From positions 3,844,001-3,908,000 of the forward strand of contig NZ_CP094516.1 of NCBI RefSeq assembly GCF_029909975.1: DNA of 64,000 nucleotides. Reading direction: 5' to 3'. The stretch's first letter is position 1, and each line of letters starts with the position of its first letter. Positions 37,415 to 46,547 of the stretch are shown here, piece by piece. The position numbers and the translations under genes are program-made. Origin of the DNA: Bradyrhizobium sp. ISRA430 (lineage in GTDB: Bacteria > Pseudomonadota > Alphaproteobacteria > Rhizobiales > Xanthobacteraceae). Under the pieces are notes generated by a model. That model was not told where the DNA came from and did no database searches. It worked only from the letters and a program-made list of their open reading frames with translations.

Positions 37415-38119
37415 TCAAGAGACCCCCTCTTGGGAACGCTCAACCTGGTAGGAGCTGAGCACGCCATTCCTGAGCTCGAGGGACCTGTCAATCGCTTGAA
37501 CCCCTTCGCGCTCGTGGGTGACGAGCAGCAGTGTCTTTCCACGTTCACGGACCGCATTCGTAAGCATTACCATAACGCTTTCTGCGCTCTGGTCATCAAG
37601 GTTTCCAGTGGGTTCGTCGGCTAGGACGAGCGCAGGATCGTTCGCCAAGGCCCTTGCAACGGCAACTCGTTGCTGCTCTCCACCGCTGAGTTGAGAAGGA
37701 TTGTGATCACTGCGATCGGCGAGGCCAACAACGTCGAGCAGTTCGCGGGCTCGAGCGCGATTGGCTCGCCCCACGGCAATCATCGGGAGCAGAACGTTCT
37801 CCAAGGCGGTGAGCTGTGGGATCAGATTATAGGACTGAAAAATGATCCCGACCTCCTTGGCCCGGTACTTCGAGGCCTGGGTCATCGATAGGCGACCGAT
37901 ATTGATCCCGGCGACAACAATGTCCCCCTGGTCCGGGCCATCAAGGCCTGCGATAAGATTCAGAAGTGTGGTTTTGCCTGATCCGGACGGACCGCTGACG
38001 CGCACGAACTCGCCTTGCTCAATGTCGAACGAGACGTCGCGCAGCGCGCCAATGGTGGAGCGCTCACCTCGATACGTCTTCGAGACTCCGCGCACCGATA
38101 CGAATGGATCTTGGGTCAT
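37415..38119 (-). CDS. ABC transporter ATPase of LolD/MacB type
   Basis: A 234-residue ATPase: Walker [10 protein letters not shown] near residue 42, Q-loop [16 protein letters not shown], signature [20 protein letters not shown] and Walker [14 protein letters not shown]. The H-loop is LLLVTHERE. This is the type that works with FtsX-like permeases (mechanotransmission or export of peptides, lipoproteins, heme). It starts 4 bp inside the second permease gene. It is the last gene of a five-gene minus-strand unit. Confidence 0.92.
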   Translation of the reverse strand: MTQDPFVSVRGVSKTYRGERSTIGALRDVSFDIEQGEFVRVSGPSGSGKTTLLNLIAGLDGPDQGDIVVAGINIGRLSMTQASKYRAKEVGIIFQSYNLIPQLTALENVLLPMIAVGRANRARARELLDVVGLADRSDHNPSQLSGGEQQRVAVARALANDPALVLADEPTGNLDDQSAESVMVMLTNAVRERGKTLLLVTHEREGVQAIDRSLELRNGVLSSYQVERSQEGVS

Positions 38120-39375
38120 GAGCGTCCTTCCGACAGGCTTGTTGCCAGGGCATGTCGCAGAAGACGGCGGCCCGTTGGTGCAAAACCGACGATAACGGCC
38201 GCGATCCCGATCGCGACGATCGATCCAACGACCATCAGATCAAGCGCGGGCTGCGTAGTGCCAAGATCAGCCATCAGCGACGGTATCGCGAAGGACCGCG
38301 GCACAAATAGAATTGCGACCACACTACCAATAGCAGATCCAGCGGCGCCCAATACCAATCCGAACACAACAGCCGGTGCGATACCCACTGCAGGCGGAAA
38401 CCCGAGCGTAATCAACGTGGCGTATTGCTTGCGGCGATCAACGTAGATGTCATGCAAGAGGTTTGCGGCGAATGTTCCGGCCAATAACACGGTTGCGACG
38501 CTCACGGCCGTGAACACCGCCAATGTCAGGACGAAATCACGCACCTTGCGTTCATATTGACTATATCGCTCTGTGACGAAGATGCCCGGCTCAAGCCGGA
38601 AGGCTTCCTGCAGTTTGGCGACAAGAGAGGGCACATCGGACGTGCTCCTTGCAATCACAAGCGCGTCAGTCAGTGTCGGTCGACCAAATATATCCTCGCT
38701 CGTCTGAATGTTCACGAACGCCCCGCTCGAAACGTCGGTCGCCTCAGGGTTCAGCGAAGGGGCTTCGGCCGATCTCGGCGGTGCTCCCCGCAATTCCAGT
38801 TTGTCGAAGATCCCGATAACCGTAAGCTCCAGATCCCCTCCATCCGCTTTGCGAATCGGGAAGGTGGCGCCGACGTCGACGCCAAGCGTGCGAGCCGACA
38901 CCTGATCGAGAACTGCAGCCGCGCGATCGTCTTTGCGAAGAAATCGACCACTCGCGAGCTCGAAGCGGCTCACTTCCCGCTCGACATCCGGATCGATGCC
39001 AAAGACGTAAATGTTGAGAAATCCATCGCCGGAAACAACGTTTCGAAAAAGCGATTGTCGTCTGATAACCCGATTGCTGCCTGCCGCATGTTCCAGGTCA
39101 GCCGGATCAATCAGCGGCTCGTAAACCGGTATCGTAAGAGGCGGCAGATTTCCGCTACGCGGCGTTTCGAACAAGGCACGATTAAACCGGCTCTTCACGT
39201 GAATGATGTCGGGGCGGTCCTGGTGTATGGCTCCGTTTAATGCGTTCCTGGCACCTTCGACCACCATCAGTGACGCAGCCACAGTCGCACTGGCGGCCGC
39301 TAAAATCATAATCGCAGCTATTGCCTCGACAAACCGTCGTCCCATACCTCCGAAGGTGAGCTTCACCCAAATCAT
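38116..39375 (-). CDS. FtsX/MacB-like ABC permease, subunit 2
   Basis: A 419-residue protein; the ATG at 39375 overlaps the preceding stop (ATGA), so the longer ORF to 39651 is rejected. One N-terminal helix (IAAIMILAAASATVAASLMVV), a long periplasmic domain of about 220 residues (SLFRNVVSGDGFLNIYVFGI, then LELTVIGIFDKLELRG), then three C-terminal helices (VFTAVSVATVLLAGTFAANLL, APAVVFGLVLGAAGSAIGSV, LMVVGSIVAIGIAAVIVGF). This is the FtsX/MacB layout. It pairs with the upstream permease to form a hetero-dimer. Confidence 0.88.
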   Translation of the reverse strand: MIWVKLTFGGMGRRFVEAIAAIMILAAASATVAASLMVVEGARNALNGAIHQDRPDIIHVKSRFNRALFETPRSGNLPPLTIPVYEPLIDPADLEHAAGSNRVIRRQSLFRNVVSGDGFLNIYVFGIDPDVEREVSRFELASGRFLRKDDRAAAVLDQVSARTLGVDVGATFPIRKADGGDLELTVIGIFDKLELRGAPPRSAEAPSLNPEATDVSSGAFVNIQTSEDIFGRPTLTDALVIARSTSDVPSLVAKLQEAFRLEPGIFVTERYSQYERKVRDFVLTLAVFTAVSVATVLLAGTFAANLLHDIYVDRRKQYATLITLGFPPAVGIAPAVVFGLVLGAAGSAIGSVVAILFVPRSFAIPSLMADLGTTQPALDLMVVGSIVAIGIAAVIVGFAPTGRRLLRHALATSLSEGRS

Positions 39376-40769
39376 GCCGATACCCGCAACAGCTGCGCCG
39401 GGCGTTGCGCGAGCGGCCAGAGTAACGCCGGCACCGTCGCGATGCTTGACGCAGCAAGCGCCATGCCCACGGCAAGAGTGAACCCTGAAACGGTTCGCGC
39501 GAATGGCAGAATGGCTATCGCCGCTGCCGCAACCAGTATGCCAGCGGCAAGGACACCGTAGAGACGCAGCGCGGAATAGCGCAGCACTTGACTCCGCGAA
39601 AAGCCAACGGCTTGCATAATTCCAAACTCGCGCCAATGGCCAAGGACCCACTGGATTTGCAGACCCGCTGCCCCGGCTGCCACCAATACAAGCAGGAGAA
39701 AGACGAAGAACGAGCCACCCATCTCCAATTTCCTTTGCTCCCGGAGTGCCGCCTTAAAGTTGTTTCGCTCCGGCACTCTTAGACAGAAGGAGGCTTCACG
39801 GGCAGCGCCGCAGTCTTGTTTAAGGCCACGCTGGTCGAGCAAGGATATCGCGTCGCGTTCGACCGGAGGCACGGCGCGAACTGAGTTGGCGCGCACGACC
39901 AGTTCCTTCGGTATCACCTGCTTCGCGGGTGGCGTGCCGCGAGCGGCCAATTGCTCGTCGACAAATCCGAGAAATTCTTTCAACACCTGTCCGTTCAGGA
40001 GGATAGGCAACGTGGTTGCCATGCCCTCTGGCGCATCCGGGCGACGCACAGTGAGGACTTCGCTGCCTTGCGCAGCCAGGCGCCAGAATGGCTCAAATCG
40101 CCCCTGATCCGGTCCGACGAGCTCGAATGTGCCGATCAGGCGTAGCTTCTCGAAGCGCCGAACTATTGGCGGATTTGCATTCACATACATCAGATCGACG
40201 GTCGCTTCGGCACCAGGTCGAACTCCGACGTAGTCCGTGACTCCCGATGGGACAACGACCTCGTTGCGATCCGGCGGACGCACCGTTCCGGATCTTGCAA
40301 ACAAGGGGGCTCCGAGAACCGCCGAGGGCGCCTTCGGATTCAGATCGTGGAAATTTACATAATAGTCGCGCACTGGATCGAATGACCCATCGATGCCTAG
40401 CACGGTCGTCTGGGCACCGAGAGATTCCTGTTGCTTCTCGTTTTCAAAGACCACAAACGCGGTGTCGGCCACGAGGCCGAGTTGCGTCCCGTTGTAGGGA
40501 GCCTCGACCGACTCCACGCCGGCGGCCGACCGTAGCGTCTGGACGAGGTTTGTGACTTCGTCTGCAGGCACACGCCCGAGCTCGATAACAAATGTCGCCG
40601 CTCCGGACGCTTCATATCCGGCCAGGAGCTCCGCCCGCCGAAAGCCTATCTGCCCTACAAAGAACGTGACTGCGATCAGTGCAAGCGCGATCGCTAGTGC
40701 GGTTACCGATGACCGCAGCCACGCCCTTCTCAGATCGACGAAGGCGAGCCAAATCAGCCCGCGATTCAC
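39372..40769 (-). CDS. FtsX/MacB-like ABC permease, subunit 1
   Basis: A 465-residue protein with an N-terminal helix (SSVTALAIALALIAVTFFVG), a large periplasmic domain (about residues 45-340) and three C-terminal helices. FsTX-type features include VVVPSGVTDYVGVRPGAEAT in the periplasmic part and WVLGHWREFGIMQAVGFSRSQV in the cytoplasmic loop before the last helices. It lies between the small periplasmic protein (8-bp gap) and the second permease (4-bp overlap), so these are one transcript. Substrate unknown. Confidence 0.88.
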   Translation of the reverse strand: MNRGLIWLAFVDLRRAWLRSSVTALAIALALIAVTFFVGQIGFRRAELLAGYEASGAATFVIELGRVPADEVTNLVQTLRSAAGVESVEAPYNGTQLGLVADTAFVVFENEKQQESLGAQTTVLGIDGSFDPVRDYYVNFHDLNPKAPSAVLGAPLFARSGTVRPPDRNEVVVPSGVTDYVGVRPGAEATVDLMYVNANPPIVRRFEKLRLIGTFELVGPDQGRFEPFWRLAAQGSEVLTVRRPDAPEGMATTLPILLNGQVLKEFLGFVDEQLAARGTPPAKQVIPKELVVRANSVRAVPPVERDAISLLDQRGLKQDCGAAREASFCLRVPERNNFKAALREQRKLEMGGSFFVFLLLVLVAAGAAGLQIQWVLGHWREFGIMQAVGFSRSQVLRYSALRLYGVLAAGILVAAAAIAILPFARTVSGFTLAVGMALAASSIATVPALLWPLAQRPAQLLRVSA

Positions 40770-40777
40770 GACTGCTC

Positions 40778-41176
40778 CTACCTCAGTTCGCGCTCGATGT
40801 CTTCGTGGAGCTCGCCGATCATGCCGGAAACGGTCGATTTCACCTTGGTGGCTGGCGCGCCACTCTTAAGCTGATTGCCGAGGGAATCGAACAGTAGCTG
40901 TTGCTCGCGAGCCTCGCGCGCTGAAATCCTCGGCGCAACGCTGTTCCAGGCCGCACGCGCTTCCCTGAATCGGGTTTCAGCCTCAGTCGCGTTGCCTGAC
41001 GCATAAGCTGTATCTACTGCGCGTAACGAGGTCACGATCCTATCCACGGATTCCCGCCCCTGGGACTTCTTCTGCGCGACGGCGGCGCCGCTCCAGCCAG
41101 CACCATCAATTCCGAGGCCGATCGTCACTACGCCGGCCGCCAGCACTAGGCTAATCCATGTTCGGGCAGTTCTCAT
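40778..41176 (-). CDS. Small periplasmic protein of the ABC exporter operon
   Basis: A 132-residue protein with a signal peptide (ISLVLAAGVVTIGLGIDGAGWSGAAVAQ). The mature part is a charged helical bundle (VDRIVTSLRAVDTAYASGNA, ETRFREARAAWNSVAPRIS) without Cys. It probably sits in the periplasm and helps the FtsX-type permeases. Its helical layout resembles small periplasmic helper proteins next to FtsX-type exporters, but I do not recognise the family. Confidence 0.7.
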   Translation of the reverse strand: MRTARTWISLVLAAGVVTIGLGIDGAGWSGAAVAQKKSQGRESVDRIVTSLRAVDTAYASGNATEAETRFREARAAWNSVAPRISAREAREQQLLFDSLGNQLKSGAPATKVKSTVSGMIGELHEDIERELR

Positions 41177-41230
41177 CGCATCCTCCTATAAGATGACAGT
41201 CAGCACGTCGACTGGAGCAGTCGTGGACTT

Positions 41231-41779
41231 CTAGTCGAGCCGCTCTGAAGTCGTTGAGAATTTCTTTCTTTGCAGCAGAACAATCGTGGCCTCCGGACGG
41301 TCGTCCTTCAGCTCTGGCATTGCACTCACAACAAGCACCTCCCCTGCTTCTCCTTTCGCCTGTCCTTTCGCCTTGGTCGCGGCGTCCGCCAGCTTGACCT
41401 TTGCCCTCTCCATTGCGGCCTTCTGCGATTTGGCGTGGGCAAGATCCTCGCCCTCGGTAATCGGCTCGACTTTGGCGATAGCTCCAGTCATGTGATCGAC
41501 AATGACCTCGAAGAACTTTCCTTCTTTTGCCGTATAGACGGAGAGCTGGAGCTTGCCCTTATCCATCTCGAATTTCCCGGAAATCGGCTGGCCCTCCCGT
41601 TCGCTGGTCGTGAAGCCCTGCTGCAAGGTGACCTTCACGCCACTTAGGGCGTTTGCCAATTCGGCCTGTTCCTGGTCTGGGCCGATCGCAAGAGCCGATT
41701 GATGACTGGCAAGCGAGGTCGCCAAAGCCACGATGACGAACCCATAGGCGGAGGTCAGTAGCATTTGTCGTCTAGTCAT
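41231..41779 (-). CDS. PepSY-like periplasmic protein
   Basis: A 182-residue protein; the ATG at 41779 follows GGAGGAG. Signal peptide (YGFVIVALATSLASHQSALA), then a PepSY-like fold: GQPISGKFEMDKGKLQLSVY followed by FFEVIVDHMTGAIAKVEPI, the repeated alpha-beta pattern of PepSY domains. A Lys/Ala-rich helix (AKSQKAAMERAKVKLADAATK) comes next. PepSY domains bind or sense ligands or control peptidases. It is the first gene of the exporter operon and is divergent from the two-component system, which suggests a sensed envelope signal. Confidence 0.75.
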   Translation of the reverse strand: MTRRQMLLTSAYGFVIVALATSLASHQSALAIGPDQEQAELANALSGVKVTLQQGFTTSEREGQPISGKFEMDKGKLQLSVYTAKEGKFFEVIVDHMTGAIAKVEPITEGEDLAHAKSQKAAMERAKVKLADAATKAKGQAKGEAGEVLVVSAMPELKDDRPEATIVLLQRKKFSTTSERLD

Positions 41780-41979
41780 GATCTCCTCCATTGATCGGGA
41801 TGCCCAGCGATCAAAAGCCGCTGTCGCACAATTACCTATGTCGGTTCCGACGATTGAGCGGCCTGGTCACGCGACATTGTCGTCGCCAATTTTTCCGCCG
41901 GTCGGACGCCTCGAGGCCGCTTTAGAGCCAGCCCGCCCGTCCAATCAGCGATTGGATTTTGGTCGTGCTTCAGCGCTGC

Positions 41980-42015
41980 CACCACTGAAGAGTTTCTGAA
42001 ATCCCTGTCAGGAAG
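41980..42015 (+). repeat. 36-bp repeat, copy 1, in the divergent RR/PepSY promoter
   Basis: It contains CTGAAGAGTTTCTGAAAT, i.e. two CTGAA half-sites 11 bp apart, then CCTGTCAGGAAG. Copy 2 is at 46015 (35 of 36 identical). It is a candidate OmpR-type operator between two divergent operons. Confidence 0.65.
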
Positions 42016-42079
42016 GCTGCGACAGGGAGGAACCGGTCTATAATACTGGCTCAAGAGCAGCTCTCTGACGGAGCAGATC

Positions 42080-42763
42080 GTGCGTATCCTGATCATTGAG
42101 GACGAAACGAAAGTCGCTAATGCGTTGCGCGAGGGCCTTGAAGCAGAGCACTACGAAGTCACGATCGCTCCGACTGGAGAAGAGGGCTTCTTTCTCGCCA
42201 GCCAGCGTTCTTTCGACCTTCTGTTGCTCGATCTTATGCTGCCCCGCCGCGACGGTCTCGATGTCCTCGCGACATTGCGCAGGTGTGGCAATCAGACGCC
42301 GATCCTGGTCGTCACGGCTAAGGACACGGTCCAGGACCGGGTGATCGGCCTAGACCAGGGCGCTGACGACTACCTCACAAAACCCTTTGCATTCTCCGAG
42401 CTGCTTGCCCGCATCCGGGCGCTCCTCCGTCGTGGACGCATGGACCAGATCCTCAAGCTGCAGCACGAGGATCTTGAGATGGATCTCGTCACGCATAAAG
42501 TCTGCAGGGGAGCTCAGTCTCTCGACCTGACAACGAAGGAGTTCGACCTGCTCGAATACCTGTTGCGACACAGCGGCCGCGTCGTGTCGCGGGAGATGCT
42601 TGCACATGACGTATGGCATGCAACGGCCAGGGCGACGCCGCTCGATAACGTTATTGACGTTACGATAGCGCGGTTGCGCCGCAAGGTCGACGAGCCCTAC
42701 GAGAGAAAGATGCTCCACACCGTCCGCGGCCTTGGGTACCTCTTGAACGGGAGGCAAGGATGA
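42080..42763 (+). CDS. OmpR-family response regulator
   Basis: A 227-residue regulator from the GTG at 42080. Receiver: IIEDE acid pair, phospho-Asp in LLLLDLMLPRRDG near residue 52, LVVTAKD and TKPF lysine. The winged-helix output has LDLTTKEFDLLEYLLRHSGRVVSREML and a DNVIDVTIARLRRKVDEP recognition segment. This resembles QseB/CusR-type regulators. It overlaps the kinase gene by 4 bp. A 36-bp repeat with an 11-bp-period half-site lies 64 bp upstream and may be its own site. Confidence 0.93.
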   Translation: MRILIIEDETKVANALREGLEAEHYEVTIAPTGEEGFFLASQRSFDLLLLDLMLPRRDGLDVLATLRRCGNQTPILVVTAKDTVQDRVIGLDQGADDYLTKPFAFSELLARIRALLRRGRMDQILKLQHEDLEMDLVTHKVCRGAQSLDLTTKEFDLLEYLLRHSGRVVSREMLAHDVWHATARATPLDNVIDVTIARLRRKVDEPYERKMLHTVRGLGYLLNGRQG

Positions 42764-44175
42764 AGATCCGCCCGCCAAGCGTGCGCGCGCGGCTTACGTT
42801 CTGGCATGCTGGCGTGCTGACCCTGATCGTATGTGTGTTTTCCGCGGGCATTCTGCTTTTCGTCCAGGCTCGCCTCTACGCCGGCCTGGACGCGCAACTC
42901 AGTCACGAGATCGCGACCATCAGTAAGATATATCGCGAGGAGCCGGACGAACTGAGGGATTTGGCCCCCGACTGGGGCATTACACTGTTCCAGGTGGACG
43001 ACGGCGGCGCCCGCCAGCAGAGCGAGGCATGGGAACGAGAAGGACTATCGCGTGCGCTGCAAAGAGGCGAACCGACGTCGCCGCTGTCTTGGACCGCGCC
43101 AGACGGTCGTCGCTATCGCGTCCAGAGTGCCTCAGAATCGTCGTATCACGTGGCCGCCGCGATTGACGAGACCTCGCTGCGGGACACGCTCTGGACACTC
43201 GCAATCATCCTCGCGACTGGCATTCCGTTCGCCGCGGGCCTGGCGATCGCGGGAGGTTACTTCCTTGCGGGCCGCGTACTCTCCCCGGTCGGCGCCATGG
43301 CGCAAAAGGCTCGGGAGATCACCGCTGAATCGCTCGCCAAACGGCTTCCGGTCGATAACGCCGAGGACGAGTTCGGGCGGCTCGCGACAGTATTCAACGA
43401 CACGCTATCCCGTCTGCAAGACGCGTTCGAACGATTGCGCCGTTTCACGGCCGATGCTTCGCATGAGCTGCGCACCCCACTCACCGCGATGCGCAGCGTG
43501 GGCGAGGTGGCGCTACAGAACCCGCTTGATGCTGTTGCGTATCGCGACGTCATCGGCAGCATGCTGGAGGAGGTCGACAGGCTCACGCGGCTCGTCGAGA
43601 GCCTTCTGATCCTCACGCGGGCCGATTCGGGCAAGGTCCAGCTGGCTCCCGAGGCCGTGGACCTCGGAGCGTTGACAGGACATGTTATCGATCAGCTCCG
43701 GGTGCTCGCCGACGAAAAGCACCAAGACCTCAGGTTCCGAGCTCCCGTCCGAGTCCATGTTAGAGGAGACGCCGCGCTCATTCGGCATGCGCTCATGAAC
43801 CTGATACACAACGCGATCAAATACACTCCAAATGGCGGCACGATCAGCGTCGAAGTGAATGCGGCCAGCGGGCGGGCCATGATCGAGGTACGAGATACGG
43901 GACCGGGAATTCCTGCCACGCACCAGGATCGTATTTTCGATCGGTTCTATCGCGTCGACACCAGCCGCTCGAGGGAAGCGGGCGGGGTTGGACTGGGGCT
44001 CGCGATCGCTCGATGGGCGGTCGAGGCGAACGGCGGCCAAATCGAGCTCGCAAGCGATGTGACAGATGGAAGCTTGTTCCGGATCATTCTACCCGATGCT
44101 TCATTCGGGGTCAGCGACGATCGTCAGTTTCCGAATGAGCTGCGCGGAGGGAAACAAGAGATCGCGTCACCGTGA
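42760..44175 (+). CDS. Sensor histidine kinase (QseC/CusS type)
   Basis: A 471-residue kinase: first membrane helix (GVLTLIVCVFSAGILLFVQ), a periplasmic domain of about 110 residues, second helix (TLAIILATGIPFAAGLAIAGGYFLA), HAMP, and HisKA with RRFTADASHELRTPLTAMRS (His near 234). The HATPase domain shows NLIHNAIKYTPNGGT, VRDTGPGIP and GGVGLGLAIARW. It phosphorylates the upstream-encoded regulator. The signal is probably an envelope or metal stress, by analogy with CusS/QseC (inference). Confidence 0.93.
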   Translation: MKIRPPSVRARLTFWHAGVLTLIVCVFSAGILLFVQARLYAGLDAQLSHEIATISKIYREEPDELRDLAPDWGITLFQVDDGGARQQSEAWEREGLSRALQRGEPTSPLSWTAPDGRRYRVQSASESSYHVAAAIDETSLRDTLWTLAIILATGIPFAAGLAIAGGYFLAGRVLSPVGAMAQKAREITAESLAKRLPVDNAEDEFGRLATVFNDTLSRLQDAFERLRRFTADASHELRTPLTAMRSVGEVALQNPLDAVAYRDVIGSMLEEVDRLTRLVESLLILTRADSGKVQLAPEAVDLGALTGHVIDQLRVLADEKHQDLRFRAPVRVHVRGDAALIRHALMNLIHNAIKYTPNGGTISVEVNAASGRAMIEVRDTGPGIPATHQDRIFDRFYRVDTSRSREAGGVGLGLAIARWAVEANGGQIELASDVTDGSLFRIILPDASFGVSDDRQFPNELRGGKQEIASP

Positions 44176-44233
44176 AACGGTCTGCCGCAGGCCGGTGCCA
44201 TCACTCCAGAAATTCATATGCGGCCTCAATCGA

Positions 44234-45007
44234 TCAGCGGTTGTGGGCGCCTTCGAACCGAAACGGAACAGCGAAGGTCAACCCAGCGCGAATTTCGTTA
44301 AGCGGATGAGCGTTGATAGCTGCGTGGCGGTACGCCACATCGAAGGACAGCTTATCGCTAACCTGCCAAATTAAGCCCACCAGCCCCGACACGGTCTCCG
44401 CCAAGCCGAACTCCTTCTCGTAAAAGACTTCTGCGACCGGTCGCAGCTTCCACTTCGACGGCCCTTCGACGATGGTGCCAACGAACACATCGGCGCGGTG
44501 CTCCCGCGTCAGCAAGGTTTCCACGTTGAAGTGAACTGTGCCCCAATCCCGGCGCTGGGAGACGATGCCCGCCCAACTAAGGCCAGCACCGCTACTACCC
44601 GTGCTGTTCGGCAGAAGCACGCCGAATTCCGTCGCCACGCTCGGTCCGGACTTTTCTTGAAGGCTCCCGGGCACCACGACATGCTTAACGAACGCGCCGG
44701 CATCCATGAGTTCGGTGGGGCCGGAGGGCGAGAGGGGCGTCTCACCTCGCCCTTCGAAGACCGCCTCCCATCCTTCGCTCAATCCGATGTTCAGGACGGT
44801 CCACGGCGCAATAAGCGTGCGCGTATCCTGCTCATGTTGAACGCCCGCCGGCTGCAATTCGATCTCGAGCTCGCCAGGTGCGGCGACAGCCGCATCCGTG
44901 CCGTCAAACGGCCGATATGCGAAAGCAGGCCCAGAGCACACACTGCCGGCGAGAGCGATTAAGGAAACCGCAACGCACCGCATAGACGTCGACTTTCTGA
45001 CGATCAT
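44234..45007 (-). CDS. Outer-membrane beta-barrel protein (MetA/transporter-like)
   Basis: A 257-residue protein with a signal peptide (SLIALAGSVCSGPAFA; start at 45007 or 44983). The mature chain is a series of amphipathic strands: ELEIELQPAGVQHEQDTRTL, GLSEGWEAVFEGRGETPLS, VATEFGVLLPNS and the C-terminal AVPFRFEGAHNR. It resembles MetA-like transporters and periplasmic outer-membrane proteins. It is convergent with the kinase gene, with a 58-bp gap. Substrate unknown. Confidence 0.7.
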   Translation of the reverse strand: MIVRKSTSMRCVAVSLIALAGSVCSGPAFAYRPFDGTDAAVAAPGELEIELQPAGVQHEQDTRTLIAPWTVLNIGLSEGWEAVFEGRGETPLSPSGPTELMDAGAFVKHVVVPGSLQEKSGPSVATEFGVLLPNSTGSSGAGLSWAGIVSQRRDWGTVHFNVETLLTREHRADVFVGTIVEGPSKWKLRPVAEVFYEKEFGLAETVSGLVGLIWQVSDKLSFDVAYRHAAINAHPLNEIRAGLTFAVPFRFEGAHNR

Positions 45008-45020
45008 GATCGGCGCGCCC

Positions 45021-45521
45021 TCATGGCGACGGGCGAAACACGAAAATAGCAGCTACGTCATCCGCTTTAGCCGGAGCAGCCACCAGCAGGCGATCGAGCT
45101 CAGGCACAAAAAGTGAAGTTCTTGCACCAGCTGCGGTGGGTATGCGATCAATTTGCCGGTAGGTGTCGCCATCCACGGCAAGCACGTCGACAAAACCATC
45201 ACCGCAACTGACGTAGACCCGATCGCGCTTTGCGTCGAGGAAGACATCGTCCACATCTCCGCAGGTCGACACTCCCCCGACAAAAGCTCCATCGCTCAAA
45301 GACACCACTGCGAGTTCTGCCGGGCGCCGAAAGGCTACAAGAAGAAGCTGATGGGCTTAATCGAGCACCATGGCAAAATTCGCACTCCGACCTTCCGTAG
45401 GCCAAGATGCAACCTTTTGACGTGAGGTGCGATCAATAACATCGATCGTGCCAGCACTAGGCACGTTGACGACAATCCGGGCTGCGTCGAATTGAAAGCT
45501 CTCCGCGTTAGGCGCGGACGG
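45021..45521 (-). pseudogene. Decayed YVTN-type beta-propeller protein
   Basis: One minus-strand frame encodes beta-propeller repeats (ESFQFDAARIVVNVPSAGTI, then DVFLDAKRDRVYVSCGDGF and LVAAPAKADDVAAIFVFRP) but has an in-frame TAA at 45359-45357, between ANFAMVLD and AHQLLLVAF. The N-terminal half is also missing: another TAA at 45524 closes the frame and there is no start. Reading GAA for the internal TAA restores DEAHQLLLVA, the expected family sequence. Clearly a dead gene. Confidence 0.8.
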
Positions 45522-45579
45522 TTACATGCCGTGGGATCGCCGATGTCACCTATACCTCACAACAAAGGAAGCCTACGAA

Positions 45580-45873
45580 TCAGTCATCGTCATCGTCGTC
45601 GACGGCCGGTAGCCGACCGGTTTGCGAATTGACGGCAATCTTCGTAGTCTGCCCATCCTTCGACCCGATAGCCTCAAAATACTGCCCATCGCGCACGATC
45701 TGCACATTCGACCAGCCGTCCGCTTGGAGCTTTTGCCGTACCTGATCCTCGGTGACCGGTTGATCTCCCGCTATGAAGGCTGGGCCCTTGCTCGGCTCCG
45801 CGGTCACTACGGCTATGCCGGCTATGCCCATCAGCAACAGACCACCACCGGCCAGTATCCATCTTCGATCCAT
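45580..45873 (-). CDS. PepSY-domain protein with poly-Asp tail
   Basis: A 97-residue protein; the ATG at 45873 follows GAGGAG. A signal/anchor helix (WILAGGGLLLMGIAGIAVVTA) precedes one PepSY unit: VTEDQVRQKLQADGWSNVQ, then IVRDGQYFEAIGSKDGQ and TTKIAVNSQTG. The C-terminus is six Asp in a row, which could bind metal ions. A 36-bp repeat shared with the two-component promoter lies 142 bp upstream, suggesting common control. Confidence 0.8.
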   Translation of the reverse strand: MDRRWILAGGGLLLMGIAGIAVVTAEPSKGPAFIAGDQPVTEDQVRQKLQADGWSNVQIVRDGQYFEAIGSKDGQTTKIAVNSQTGRLPAVDDDDDD

Positions 45874-46014
45874 CGCAATTCTCCTCTTCGCGGTTTCAAT
45901 TGCTCGAGCTCCCCGCCGACGATCATCAGTCGTCGGGCTGGGGCTCTTCCCAGAACGCATTGCGGATCTCTGAACCGTCCTGACCAAGTTGATCTTGCCC
46001 TTCTCTCAGGGCCT

Positions 46015-46050
46015 CACCACTGAAGAGTTTCTGAAATTCCTGTCAGGAAG
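46015..46050 (+). repeat. 36-bp repeat, copy 2, upstream of the second PepSY gene
   Basis: Same CTGAAGAGTTTCTGAAAT core and CCTGTCAGGAAG end as copy 1 at 41980, one base different. It lies 142 bp before the start at 45873. Confidence 0.65.
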
Positions 46051-46126
46051 CCACGGCGCAAGATCGCCTTCCTTGCAGCGCCGTCCGCTCTCGCAGGTCG
46101 CGTCAAACCTCTCGACCGGAGTGCTC

Positions 46127-46426
46127 TCAGCGTTTGTCGTCGGGATGCGCTCGCCAATCGCGGCCGACCGTTTGATGGTTCTCGTCCATCTTGTCCACGC
46201 TCCCTGCGCGATTGGTGTCGTTGTCCTGGGCTTTCCAGTCGCGGCCAATCTGCACTTCCTCTCCGCGCGCCCGCTCTTCCGTACGCGAGTGCTCGGCTTG
46301 TTGAGGAGTTTGGTCCGGCTGTACCGGAACCATTTGCGCCTGGTTGGTTCTTCCCATCTCCTCAGCGCTGGCGGAGCCGAGGCCACAGGACAGCAGTAGT
46401 GCCGTTATCACCGCGAGACTGCGCAT
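46127..46426 (-). CDS. Small secreted hydrophilic protein
   Basis: A 99-residue protein from the ATG at 46426 (GGAGGAGG upstream). The signal peptide (LAVITALLLSCGLGSASAEE) is followed by a very hydrophilic Gln/Asp/Arg-rich mature domain with the near-repeat VQIGRDWKAQDNDTN and HQTVGRDWRAHPDD. It has no Cys. The repeat of GRDW(K/R)A at residues 67 and 92 is a distinguishing feature. Function unknown; likely intrinsically disordered in the periplasm. Confidence 0.65.
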   Translation of the reverse strand: MRSLAVITALLLSCGLGSASAEEMGRTNQAQMVPVQPDQTPQQAEHSRTEERARGEEVQIGRDWKAQDNDTNRAGSVDKMDENHQTVGRDWRAHPDDKR

Positions 46427-46547
46427 GCGTTCCTCCTCCATTTGGACGAACGCTAACGATTTTCTTCAGCTCCGGTTCGAAGGTTCCGCGCTGCTTCGCT
46501 GCGTCGGCCCCAAGGCGAGTAGCCGTCAGCGACCACAAGCGGACTCG

